Below are positions 1 to 7,051 of a stretch of 25,389 nucleotides of DNA, piece after piece (position 1 is the first letter of the stretch; each line of letters begins with the position of its first letter). The translations under genes and the position numbers were made by a program. Below the pieces are notes generated by a model. That model ran no database searches, was not told the origin of the DNA, and saw only the letters and a list, made by a program, of their open reading frames with translations. Source of the stretch: DASRSS01 sp035765515 (lineage in GTDB: Bacteria; Actinomycetota; Actinomycetes; Mycobacteriales; Jatrophihabitantaceae); NCBI GenBank assembly GCA_035765515.1, contig DASTXN010000044.1, positions 1-25,389 of the forward strand. Reading direction: 5' to 3'.

Positions 1-129
1 CAGCCGGTTCGCCAGCCGCAGCGCCGCCCGGTCGAACGCCCCGCTGCGGGGGACGCCCAGCGCAGCGAACCCGGCCCGCCCGCCGTCCTGCACCGTGGTC
101 AGCGGGCCCGGCGCGAGCACCTCGATCAT
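1..129 (-). CDS. pxpC: 5-oxoprolinase subunit C, N-terminal fragment (cut by window edge)
   Basis: Only the first 43 codons are inside the window; the gene continues beyond base 1. The visible protein begins MIEVLAPGPLTTVQDGGR and continues with GVPRSGAFD and a region ending LRLANRL. These are the usual opening motifs of the biotin-dependent carboxyltransferase-like KipA/PxpC family (PGxxTTVQDxGR, GVPxSGAxD). PxpC works with PxpA and PxpB in ATP-dependent cleavage of 5-oxoproline to glutamate in the cytoplasm. The ATG at 129-127 overlaps the pxpB stop (ATGA), so translation is probably coupled. Family assignment is firm despite truncation; older names are KipA or allophanate hydrolase subunit 2. 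Confidence 0.88.
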   Translation of the reverse strand, partial: MIEVLAPGPLTTVQDGGRAGFAALGVPRSGAFDRAALRLANRL

Positions 130-734
130 CGCGACACGAACCGCACCCGGGTGCCGGGCACCAGCAGCGCCGGCGGCGTGCGTCCCAGGTCCCAGAGCGC
201 CGCGTCGGTGCGTCCGAGCAGCCGCCAGCCGCCGGGTGAGGAGCGCGGGTAGATGCCGGTGAACCCGCCCGCGATCGCGACGGATCCGGCCGGCACCGAC
301 GTGCGCGGCGAGGCGAGTCGCGGCACGTGCAGTGCCGGCTCCAGCCCGGTCAGGTACGCGAAGCCGGGGGAGAAGCCGCAGAACGCGACCGTGTACTCGG
401 CCGCTGCGTGACGCTCGATCAGCGCGGCGACCGTGCAGCCGACCTCGTCGGCGACGGCGTCCAGGTCCGCGCCGTCGTAATGCACGGCCAGCTCGACCGT
501 CCCCTGCACCTCCGGACGCCCGGGGTGGTCCGCAGTCAGCGCGCCTTCGAGCGCGGCCCGCAGCGTCGTTCCCGTCGCGACACCCGGATCGAAGCGCACC
601 AGCAGCGTGCGCGCGGCCGGTATCACCTCCAGCACGCCGTCCAGGACGCTGGCTGCGTCGCACAGGGCGAGCACCGCCGTCGGGTCACCGGGCTCCACCA
701 GCACGGCCGCGTCGCCGTACGACCGGACGATCAC
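126..734 (-). CDS. pxpB: 5-oxoprolinase subunit B (KipI family)
   Basis: A 202-residue protein, close to the usual PxpB/KipI length. It starts VIVRSYGDAAVLVE and contains the family hallmarks FCGFSPGFAYL (about residue 120), VPAGSVAIAG, and TGIYPRSSPGGWRLLGRT near the C-terminus. It is a subunit of the ATP-dependent 5-oxoprolinase PxpABC, which recycles pyroglutamate to glutamate. The reading frame is open much further upstream, but the GTG at 734-732 is chosen because it overlaps the pxpA stop (GTGA) and because homology begins there; the upstream part is antisense-like Arg/Pro-rich sequence inside pxpA. The Bacillus paralogue KipI inhibits a histidine kinase, but the adjacent pxpA and pxpC argue for the metabolic role. 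Confidence 0.9.
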   Translation of the reverse strand: MIVRSYGDAAVLVEPGDPTAVLALCDAASVLDGVLEVIPAARTLLVRFDPGVATGTTLRAALEGALTADHPGRPEVQGTVELAVHYDGADLDAVADEVGCTVAALIERHAAAEYTVAFCGFSPGFAYLTGLEPALHVPRLASPRTSVPAGSVAIAGGFTGIYPRSSPGGWRLLGRTDAALWDLGRTPPALLVPGTRVRFVSR

Positions 735-1492
735 GGCGCCGCGAAGGGGGCCACCGCGATGCCGGCGTCCTCGATGACCCGGCGGATCTCCCGGGCGAGC
801 AGGACGGCGCCGAGCGTGTCGCCGTGCACGCAGATCGATGCGGCCGGGACGTCGACCGGGGTGCCGTCGAGCGCGGTGACCTGTTGCCGCCGGGCGATCG
901 ACACGGCCTGGGCCACGGCCGCTGCCGGGTCGGCGTGCACGGCTCCGGGCTCCGTACGCGGGACCAGACGTCCGGCCGGGGTGTAGGCGCGGTCGGCGAA
1001 GCCCTCGGCGACGAACGGCAGGTCTGCCTGCGCCGCTGCCGTCGCCAGCGCCGAGCCGGGCAGCCCGAGCAGGGGCAGGCTCGCGTCGACCGCCGCGACA
1101 GCGGACGCGACGGCGGCCGCCTGCACCGGATCGTCCGCCGCAGTGTTGTAGAGGGCCCCGTGCGGCTTCACGTACCTGACGCGCGAACCGGCTGCTCGTG
1201 CGAACGCGTCCAGCGCCCCGAGCTGGTACATGACCTCGGCCGCCAGCTCGCCGGGGGCGACGTCGATACGGCGGCGGCCGAATCCGGTCAGGTCCCGGTA
1301 GCCGACCTGCGCACCGATCGCCACGCCGCGCTCGGCCGCGAGGTCGCAGACGCGGCGCATCGTCGCGGGGTCCCCGGCGTGGAAGCCGCATGCCACGTTC
1401 GCGCTCGTGACCACGTCCAGCAGGGCCTCGTCATCGGTCAGTCGCCAGATCCCGAACCCTTCGCCCAGGTCGGCGTTCAGATCGATCTGCAC
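731..1492 (-). CDS. pxpA: 5-oxoprolinase subunit A (LamB/YcsF family)
   Basis: The 253-residue product has the standard length of the family and its conserved blocks: DLNADLGEGFG at residues 4-14, SANVACGFHAGDP around 30-42, and a KPHGALYNTAADDP block near the middle. LamB/YcsF proteins are (beta/alpha)-barrel metal-binding subunits of the PxpABC 5-oxoprolinase. It is the first gene of the pxpABC operon on the minus strand, with pxpB starting within its stop codon. The start is GTG at 1492. No Shine-Dalgarno sequence lies in front of it (GGGCCC directly precedes the start), but a TAATGT hexamer lies 6 nt upstream, so the transcript may be leaderless. Confidence 0.92.
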   Translation of the reverse strand: MQIDLNADLGEGFGIWRLTDDEALLDVVTSANVACGFHAGDPATMRRVCDLAAERGVAIGAQVGYRDLTGFGRRRIDVAPGELAAEVMYQLGALDAFARAAGSRVRYVKPHGALYNTAADDPVQAAAVASAVAAVDASLPLLGLPGSALATAAAQADLPFVAEGFADRAYTPAGRLVPRTEPGAVHADPAAAVAQAVSIARRQQVTALDGTPVDVPAASICVHGDTLGAVLLAREIRRVIEDAGIAVAPFAAP

Positions 1493-1498
1493 GGGCCC

Positions 1499-1504
1499 AC
1501 ATTA
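1499..1504 (-). promoter_or_regulatory. Candidate -10 element for a leaderless pxpABC transcript
   Basis: Read on the minus strand this is TAATGT, matching TAnnnT, with its last base 6 nt before the GTG start of pxpA. That spacing would put transcription start at or next to the start codon, which fits the missing ribosome binding site. No convincing -35 was found. Leaderless mRNAs are common in actinobacteria. Confidence 0.4.
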
Positions 1505-1656
1505 GGGCCGCAGTCGATCGCCGCGCCGCCCACTCGCAAGCTCGCAGGCGGACACGGTGACCGACGGGCGACTTCGTCGCCGTTGCGGCCGGTGGGTGGT
1601 TGCGTTGCGCTCCGCCGGGGAGGTCACCGCACGTCCTGCCGATCCGCGCCCGACGG

Positions 1657-1684
1657 TTGCCGCGTGGGGCCGGTCCGCTATCTT
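1657..1684 (+). promoter_or_regulatory. Candidate efeU promoter (-35 TTGCCG, -10 TATCTT)
   Basis: TTGCCG at 1657-1662 and TATCTT at 1679-1684 are separated by 16 nt, a plausible primary-sigma promoter. The expected start point near 1691 falls at the edge of the iron box at 1693-1711, so a repressor bound there would block initiation. Prediction from sequence only. Confidence 0.5.
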
Positions 1685-1692
1685 GGGAGAGG

Positions 1693-1711
1693 TTAGGCAT
1701 ACCTATCCTAA
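1693..1711 (+). promoter_or_regulatory. DtxR/IdeR-type iron box upstream of efeU
   Basis: TTAGGCATACCTATCCTAA matches the 19-bp consensus TTAGGTTAGGCTAACCTAA at 13 positions, including both outer TTAGG/CCTAA arms. It lies just downstream of the candidate -10 and overlaps the efeU ribosome binding site AAGGA (1710-1714), which is 6 nt before the ATG at 1721. The expected effect is repression by iron-loaded IdeR/DtxR. Confidence 0.8.
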
Positions 1712-1720
1712 GGACGCTCC

Positions 1721-3313
1721 ATGCTGCCCACGTTCGTAATCGGTTTGCGCGAGGGCCTGGAGGCCGCGCTCATCGTCGGCATCATCGCCGCCTTCCTGCG
1801 CAAGCAGGGCCGACGCGACCTGGTGCGCTGGGTGTTCGTCGGCGTCGGGGCGGCGGTGCTGCTCTGCCTGGCTGTCGGCATCGCCCTGGACGTGCTCTCC
1901 AAGAACCTGCCGCAGCGCGAGCAGGAGGGCCTGGAGACGGTCATCGGCGCACTCGCCGTCGGCATGGTCACGTACATGGTCGTCTGGATGAAGCGACACT
2001 CGCGTGAGCTGAAGGGGCAGCTCGAGCAGCTGGCGGCGGGCGCTCTGGGCGGCGCCTCCAAAGCCGGCCGCGCGATGATCGTGATGGCGTTCCTGGCCGT
2101 GCTGCGCGAGGGCTTCGAGACGGTCGTCTTCCTGCTCGCCGCGTTCAACGAATCGGGGAGCGGATCGTCCGCGGCGATCGGGGCGCTACTCGGCATCGCG
2201 GTGGCAGTCGGGCTGGGCTACGGCATCTATCGCGGCGGCGTCCGGCTGAACCTGTCCAAGTTCTTCCGCGCGACCGGCCTGGTGCTCGTGCTGGTCGCAG
2301 CCGGCCTGGTCGTCAACGCGCTGCACACGGCGCACGAGGCCGGCTGGCTCGACGCCGGCCAGAGCGGCACCGTCGACCTGACCTGGCTGGTGCGGCCGGG
2401 CAGCGTCCAGGCCTCGTTGCTCACCGGCATGCTCGGAATCCAGCAGCACCCGGTGCTGATCGAGGTCGTCGGCTGGCTGGCCTACCTGATCCCGGTCGGC
2501 GTGTTCGTCGCCTGGCCGCCCGGACGCGCGGTGCCGCGCCGGCTGCTCGCCGGGGCGCTGGCAGGTGGCGGCGCCGCGCTCGCCGCGGTCACCGCCGTGC
2601 TGGCGCTCGTCGCGCCGTCGGCTCCCGGCACGCCGGCCGCCACGAGTGCGGGCCGGATCTCGGCACAGGTCATCTCGCGCAGCGGCGACGTCGCGGTCCT
2701 GCGCACCCCCAAGCAGAGCCCCGCTGCGGACGCAGCACTGCCCGCGCCGAGCGACCTGACGGTGCGCCGCGCGGGGTCGAACCTGCGCGGTGGCGTCAAC
2801 GCGGACGTCTACACCGCGAGCTTCACCGGGTCGGCCGCGGCGCAGCAGCCCGCGGGCCTCACCGTCGACAAGATCGCCGCCAGCAACGGCGGGCGGCTGC
2901 CGATCGGGTTGAACGCCCGACCGGGCCAGACGTTGCCGGCGCGGTACACCGACCGCGACGAGCTGACCGTGTGGATCGAGCCGATCACCGGCCGCGTCCT
3001 CGACCTGCGCTGGACCGAACGGGTCAGTGCCAGCGTGACCGGCAGCGGTGGCACGGTGGTTCCGCTGTCGCGTCCCGTGGCCGGCGCGGCCAGCGCGCTG
3101 CCCGTGTCCGTGGTCCGGTCCGCGGCGGCGCAGGCCCGCTCCGCGCTGCACAACCTGGACCAGCGGGACGCGCTCATCACCGCCGCGTGGCTCTGCGGCG
3201 TGCTCGCCGGGCTGTTCCTGCTCGCCGCCGCGGGGCTCGGCGCCGGGGGCGTGGCCCGGACCCGCCGTGCGGCCGATGTGACGACCCCCGAACTGAGCCA
3301 CAGCACAAGTTAG
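1721..3313 (+). CDS. efeU: Iron permease EfeU (FTR1 family) with C-terminal DUF3068-like extension
   Basis: This is the iron permease of the EfeUOB system. The first ~270 residues form the FTR1/OFeT domain with the two REGLE-type iron motifs, REGLE at residues 10-14 and REGFE at 129-133, among several hydrophobic helices. At 530 residues it is nearly twice the ~280 of a minimal EfeU. The extra part has a helix at about 274-299, an extracytoplasmic segment at about 300-483, and a final helix at about 484-506 followed by a basic tail. The segment LPARYTDRDELTVWIEPITG (around W418) resembles the DUF3068/PorA-like pattern; this is a weaker, memory-based assignment. Two iron boxes flank the gene. 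The ATG at 1721 follows AAGGA at 6 nt. Confidence 0.92.
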   Translation: MLPTFVIGLREGLEAALIVGIIAAFLRKQGRRDLVRWVFVGVGAAVLLCLAVGIALDVLSKNLPQREQEGLETVIGALAVGMVTYMVVWMKRHSRELKGQLEQLAAGALGGASKAGRAMIVMAFLAVLREGFETVVFLLAAFNESGSGSSAAIGALLGIAVAVGLGYGIYRGGVRLNLSKFFRATGLVLVLVAAGLVVNALHTAHEAGWLDAGQSGTVDLTWLVRPGSVQASLLTGMLGIQQHPVLIEVVGWLAYLIPVGVFVAWPPGRAVPRRLLAGALAGGGAALAAVTAVLALVAPSAPGTPAATSAGRISAQVISRSGDVAVLRTPKQSPAADAALPAPSDLTVRRAGSNLRGGVNADVYTASFTGSAAAQQPAGLTVDKIAASNGGRLPIGLNARPGQTLPARYTDRDELTVWIEPITGRVLDLRWTERVSASVTGSGGTVVPLSRPVAGAASALPVSVVRSAAAQARSALHNLDQRDALITAAWLCGVLAGLFLLAAAGLGAGGVARTRRAADVTTPELSHSTS

Positions 3314-3328
3314 GTTAGGCTGCCCTTA
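3310..3328 (+). promoter_or_regulatory. Second DtxR/IdeR-type iron box, before efeO
   Basis: TTAGGTTAGGCTGCCCTTA matches the 19-bp IdeR/DtxR consensus at 16 positions, better than the efeU box. It overlaps the efeU stop codon (3311-3313) and ends 29 nt before the efeO ATG. This suggests a second, internally regulated start for efeO-efeB in addition to read-through from efeU. Confidence 0.8.
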
Positions 3329-3357
3329 CTTCGCCCGGAGACCCCAGGAGCAGCCCG

Positions 3358-4545
3358 ATGCCGTCCTTCCCGCACGTCCGCGTCCGACTCCTCGCCCTGG
3401 CGGGCGCAGGCCTGTTGGCGGGCTCGCTCGCCGCGTGCTCGAGCAGCGCGGGCACGGGTGCCGACAACACCGCTGCGCACCCGGCCGGCGACGCGCACAC
3501 CGCGAACGTGACCATCACCGCTGACAAGGGCTGCGAACTCGACCGGATGCAGTTCGCCGCGGGTGGCATCACGTTCAAGGTCCGCAACGCCGACGCGACT
3601 GCGGTCAGCGAGGTCGAACTGCTCAGCGGGCAGCGGATCGTCGGCGAGAAGGAGAACCTGCCGCCGGGCCTGTCCGGCGAGTTCGCCGTCAAGGTCGGTG
3701 CGGGCAGCTACACGCTGTACTGCCCGGGCGCCGCGACCGAGAAGTCGACCATCACGGTCACCGGCACGTCGCACACCGGCGACGCGAGCGTGGCGGCGCT
3801 GCTGAAGACCGCCACCGACAACTACGCCACGTACGTCAGCACCCAGGTCGGCTACCTCGTGACCGCCGTGCAGAAGCTCGACACCGCGCTGCACGGCTCG
3901 AACCTCACCGCGGCCCAGAATGCGTACAAGGCGGCGCGCCCGTTCTACGAGAAGATCGAGCCGGTCGCCGAGTCGTTCACCGTCGGCACGGACAGCCTGG
4001 ACGCCGACATCGACGCGCGCGCGAACGACGTCCCCGCCGCGCAGTGGAAGGGATTCCACCGCATCGAGAAGGGCTTGTTCGCCGACAGGTCGCTCACCGG
4101 TCTCGCGCCCTTCGGCGACGGCCTGGTGACCAACGTGAAGAAGCTGCAGAAGCTCACGAACGGCCTGACGTACCAGCCGACCGAGCTCGCCAACGGCGCG
4201 CAGGAACTGATGGATGAGGTCGCCGGCGGCAAGATCACCGGCGAGGAGGAGCGGTACTCGCACATCGACCTGCTCGACATCGCGAACAACGACGAGGGCG
4301 CCGAGCAGGCGTTCGCGCAGCTGCAGCCCGCCCTGCAGAAGATCGACCCGACGCTGTCGGCGACGATCCAGGCGCGCTTCGCGGAGCTGGACAAGCTCGT
4401 GGACGGCTACCGGTCGAAGTCGGACGCGTCCGGCTACGTGCTGTTCACGACGCTGACGAAGGCCGACAAGCGCCGGCTGGCCGCGGCGGTCAAGGCGGTG
4501 CAGGAACCGCTGTCGCAGGTCGCGAGCAAGGTCGCCAATGCGTGA
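3358..4545 (+). CDS. efeO: Iron uptake lipoprotein EfeO (cupredoxin-like + imelysin/M75 domain)
   Basis: A 395-residue exported lipoprotein that binds iron outside the membrane and is thought to pass it to EfeU. The signal peptide has a basic start, a hydrophobic core and the lipobox L-A-A-C with the lipidated cysteine at residue 27. A cupredoxin-like domain follows (about 45-130), then the helical M75/imelysin domain with the HxxE metal motif as H234-R-I-E237 in GFHRIEKGLF. Length and domain order fit the EfeO family. AGGAG at 3346-3350 precedes the ATG by 7 nt. It overlaps efeB by 8 nt and has its own upstream iron box. Confidence 0.94.
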   Translation: MPSFPHVRVRLLALAGAGLLAGSLAACSSSAGTGADNTAAHPAGDAHTANVTITADKGCELDRMQFAAGGITFKVRNADATAVSEVELLSGQRIVGEKENLPPGLSGEFAVKVGAGSYTLYCPGAATEKSTITVTGTSHTGDASVAALLKTATDNYATYVSTQVGYLVTAVQKLDTALHGSNLTAAQNAYKAARPFYEKIEPVAESFTVGTDSLDADIDARANDVPAAQWKGFHRIEKGLFADRSLTGLAPFGDGLVTNVKKLQKLTNGLTYQPTELANGAQELMDEVAGGKITGEEERYSHIDLLDIANNDEGAEQAFAQLQPALQKIDPTLSATIQARFAELDKLVDGYRSKSDASGYVLFTTLTKADKRRLAAAVKAVQEPLSQVASKVANA

Positions 4546-5782
4546 CGTGAACCGGCGCGCGTTTCTGGGTGGTGCGCTCGGCGCGGCGGGACTCGCCGCG
4601 GCGGGCGGTGCGGGATTCGGTATCGCCCGCGCGGACGACGACACCGGCTCGGGCGCGTCCGCCGCGTCGGCCGTTCCGTTCTACGGGACCCACCAGGCGG
4701 GCATCGCGACCCCGGCGCAGGACCGGCTCGCGTTCGCCGCGTTCGACGTCACCAACCCCGACCCGGCCGCGCTGCAGTCGCTGCTGGCCACCTGGGCCGC
4801 GGCGGCCGCGCAGCTGGCCAAGGGCGATCCGGTCGGCCCGGTCGAGACCGCCCCGCAGGCGCCGCCGGTCGACACCGGCGAGGCGATGGGCCTTGGTGCG
4901 TCGCAGTTGACGATCACGGTCGGCTTCGGGCCGTCCCTGTTCGACGAGCGGTTCGGGCTGGCCGAGCACAAGCCGGCCGCGCTCGAGAAGCTGCCCGCGC
5001 TGCCGGGTGACTACCTGCGCGCGGACATCAGCGACGGGGACCTGTGCGTGCAGGCCTGCGCGAACGACCCGCAGGTCGCCTTCCACGCGGTGCGCAACTT
5101 CGCCCGGCTGGCACGCGGCACCGCGGTGATGCGCTGGTCGCAGCTCGGTTTCGGGCGCACGTCCTCCACGTCCACGTCGCAGCAGACACCGCGCAACCTG
5201 CTGGGTTTCAAGGACGGCACCAACAACATCAAGAGCGAGGACGGCACGGAGTTCGACGACTACGTCTGGGTCGGGAGCGAGACCGACCAGCCCTGGATGC
5301 GCGGCGGGAGCTACCTGGTCAGCCGGCGCATCCGAATGCTGATCGAGTCGTGGGACACCGATTACCTGGCCGACCAGGAGAACGTCTTCGGCCGCTACAA
5401 GACCAGCGGTGCACCGCTGACCGGCAAGCACGAGTTCGACCCGGTCGACCTGAACGCGAAGAAGCCCGACGGCACCCCGGTGATCCCGCTGAACGCGCAC
5501 ATCCGGCTCGCCTCGCACGCGACCAACGACGGCATCCGGATCCTGCGCCGCGGCTACTCGTACACCGACGGCATCGACCAGGACACCGGACTGCTGGACG
5601 CCGGGCTGTTCTTCATCGTCTTCTGCAAGGACGCGCACAAGCAGTTCGTCCCGCTCCAACGCCGGCTCGGCCAGCACGACAGCCTGAACGAGTACATCCG
5701 GCATACGTCGAGCGCGCTGTTCGCCGTCCCGCCCGGGCTGAGCGGCGCCGGGGACTACTACGGCAAGGCGCTGTTCACCTGA
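4538..5782 (+). CDS. efeB: Tat-exported DyP-type heme peroxidase EfeB
   Basis: The 414-residue product starts with a twin-arginine signal (NRRAFLGG, then an Ala/Gly-rich hydrophobic stretch to about residue 32), so it is exported folded with heme bound. It has the DyP-peroxidase GxxDG motif as G223-F-K-D226-G, with D226 the expected catalytic acid. The likely proximal heme ligand is H321 in AHIRL, and a distal arginine probably lies in ILRRGYSY (about 335-342). The spacing matches my memory of E. coli EfeB. In the EfeUOB model it oxidises ferrous iron, or releases iron from heme, at the cell surface. It overlaps the efeO end by 8 nt. Confidence 0.94.
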   Translation: MRDVNRRAFLGGALGAAGLAAAGGAGFGIARADDDTGSGASAASAVPFYGTHQAGIATPAQDRLAFAAFDVTNPDPAALQSLLATWAAAAAQLAKGDPVGPVETAPQAPPVDTGEAMGLGASQLTITVGFGPSLFDERFGLAEHKPAALEKLPALPGDYLRADISDGDLCVQACANDPQVAFHAVRNFARLARGTAVMRWSQLGFGRTSSTSTSQQTPRNLLGFKDGTNNIKSEDGTEFDDYVWVGSETDQPWMRGGSYLVSRRIRMLIESWDTDYLADQENVFGRYKTSGAPLTGKHEFDPVDLNAKKPDGTPVIPLNAHIRLASHATNDGIRILRRGYSYTDGIDQDTGLLDAGLFFIVFCKDAHKQFVPLQRRLGQHDSLNEYIRHTSSALFAVPPGLSGAGDYYGKALFT

Positions 5783-5795
5783 GACACTGCGGCGC

Positions 5796-6959
5796 ATGAG
5801 TGCACCGTTGTCCGGATACGCCAGCGAGATCTACCTGCAGGGGATGGGCGGCGTCCTGCCCGCGTTCACCACCGACGCCGTGTCCCTGGAGGCCGCGGCG
5901 CGCGAGAAGCTCGAGCCGGGCCCGTTCTGGTACGTCGCCGGCTCGGCCGGATCGGGCGCGACCGCGCGCGCCAACCGGGAGGCGTTCGACCGGGTGCGGC
6001 TGGTCCCGCGGATGCTCACCGGCGCGACCGCGCGCGACCTGCGCACGACCGTGCTCGGCACCGAACTGCGCGCCCCGATCGTCACCGCGCCTGTGGGCGT
6101 CCAGTCGATCGTCCATCCCGATGCGGAGAAGGCGGTGGCGTCCGTCGCGGCCGAGCTAGGCCTGCCGATGACGCTGTCCACCGTGTCCTCGTTCTGCCTG
6201 GAGGACGTCGCCGCCGCGAACGGCGACGGCGTGCGCTGGTTCCAGCTGTACTGGCCGAACGACGAGGACGTCTGCCTGAGCCTGCTCGCGCGCGCCAAGG
6301 CGGCCGGGTTCAGCGCGCTCGTCGTCACGCTCGACACCTGGATGCTGGGCTGGCGGCCGCACGACCTGGACAACGCGTACCTGCCGTTCCTGACCGGCGA
6401 AGGGCTGGCGAACTACTTCACCGACGAGGCGTTCTGCGCCCCGCTGGCCAAGCCGCCTGCCGAGGACCTGCCCGCGGCGCTGATGCGCTGGCTGCCGATG
6501 TTCACCGGCACGGACCACACCTGGGACCAGGTGGCGTTCCTGCGCGAGCACTGGGACGGTCCCATCCTGCTCAAGGGCGTGCAGCACCCGGACGACGCAC
6601 GCCGGGCCGTGGACGCCGGCGTGCAGGGCGTCGTCGTGTCCAACCACGGCGGCCGCCAGGTCGACGGCGCGATCGCCTCGCTCGACGCGCTGCCTCCGAT
6701 CGTCGAGGCCGTGGGCGACCAGCTCGAGGTGCTGTTCGACTCGGGGATCCGCACCGGCTCGGACGTGCTCAAGGCCGTCGCGCGCGGCGCTCGCGCGGTG
6801 CTGGTCGGGCGGCCGTGGGTTTACGGGCTGGCCCTCGGCGGGACGGACGGCGTGCGGCACGTGCTGCGCAGCCTGCTCGCAGACACCGAGCTGGCGCTGG
6901 CCCTGTCCGGGCACCGCAGCCTGGCCGAGCTCGGGCCCGACTCGCTGCAGCTCCACTGA
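5796..6959 (+). CDS. Lactate 2-monooxygenase-like FMN alpha-hydroxy-acid oxidase
   Basis: A 387-residue FMN-dependent alpha-hydroxy-acid dehydrogenase family enzyme. Family motifs include SNHGGRQVDG with catalytic H284, LFDSGIRTGSDV and VGRPWVYGLALGG. Early GYASEIYLQG and the block LDTWMLGWRPHDLDNAYLPF resemble mycobacterial lactate 2-monooxygenase (lactate + O2 to acetate, CO2 and water) more than glycolate or lactate oxidase. No signal peptide is seen, so it is probably cytoplasmic. It starts 13 nt after efeB with no strong ribosome binding site and may be co-transcribed with the efe operon, although an iron link is not obvious for an FMN enzyme. Lactate or another 2-hydroxyacid oxidase is the alternative. 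Confidence 0.85.
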   Translation: MSAPLSGYASEIYLQGMGGVLPAFTTDAVSLEAAAREKLEPGPFWYVAGSAGSGATARANREAFDRVRLVPRMLTGATARDLRTTVLGTELRAPIVTAPVGVQSIVHPDAEKAVASVAAELGLPMTLSTVSSFCLEDVAAANGDGVRWFQLYWPNDEDVCLSLLARAKAAGFSALVVTLDTWMLGWRPHDLDNAYLPFLTGEGLANYFTDEAFCAPLAKPPAEDLPAALMRWLPMFTGTDHTWDQVAFLREHWDGPILLKGVQHPDDARRAVDAGVQGVVVSNHGGRQVDGAIASLDALPPIVEAVGDQLEVLFDSGIRTGSDVLKAVARGARAVLVGRPWVYGLALGGTDGVRHVLRSLLADTELALALSGHRSLAELGPDSLQLH

Positions 6960-6969
6960 GTTGACCCGT

Positions 6970-7035
6970 CGAGTGGGCACTTTCGCGTCGAGTGGGCAGC
7001 TATAGGTGCCCACTGAATGCGTAGGTGCCCACTCG
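6970..7035. repeat. Four-armed palindromic element, copy 1
   Basis: Arms: CGAGTGGGCAC (6970-6980), CGAGTGGGCAG (6989-6999), GTGCCCACT (7006-7014) and GTGCCCACTCG (7025-7035). Same-direction arms are offset by 19 bp and the centre is 6 nt (CTATAG). The outer arms are a perfect 11-bp inverted repeat; the inner arms pair over 8 bp. The element fills most of the gap between the lactate monooxygenase-like gene and dxr, ending next to the dxr ribosome binding site. A copy with the same architecture but different inner bases lies at 18474-18541. Confidence 0.85.
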
Positions 7036-7051
7036 CGGGAGAATGGACGGC

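Noticed and set aside
3310..4644. 444-codon minus-strand frame over efeO
   Set aside because: Low-complexity Arg/Ala/Val composition with no domain; efeO on the other strand has lipobox, HxxE motif and ribosome binding site.
6970..7035. Short CRISPR-like array
   Set aside because: Only two arms per direction, 6-11 nt spacers and inverted arrangement; no cas genes in the window.
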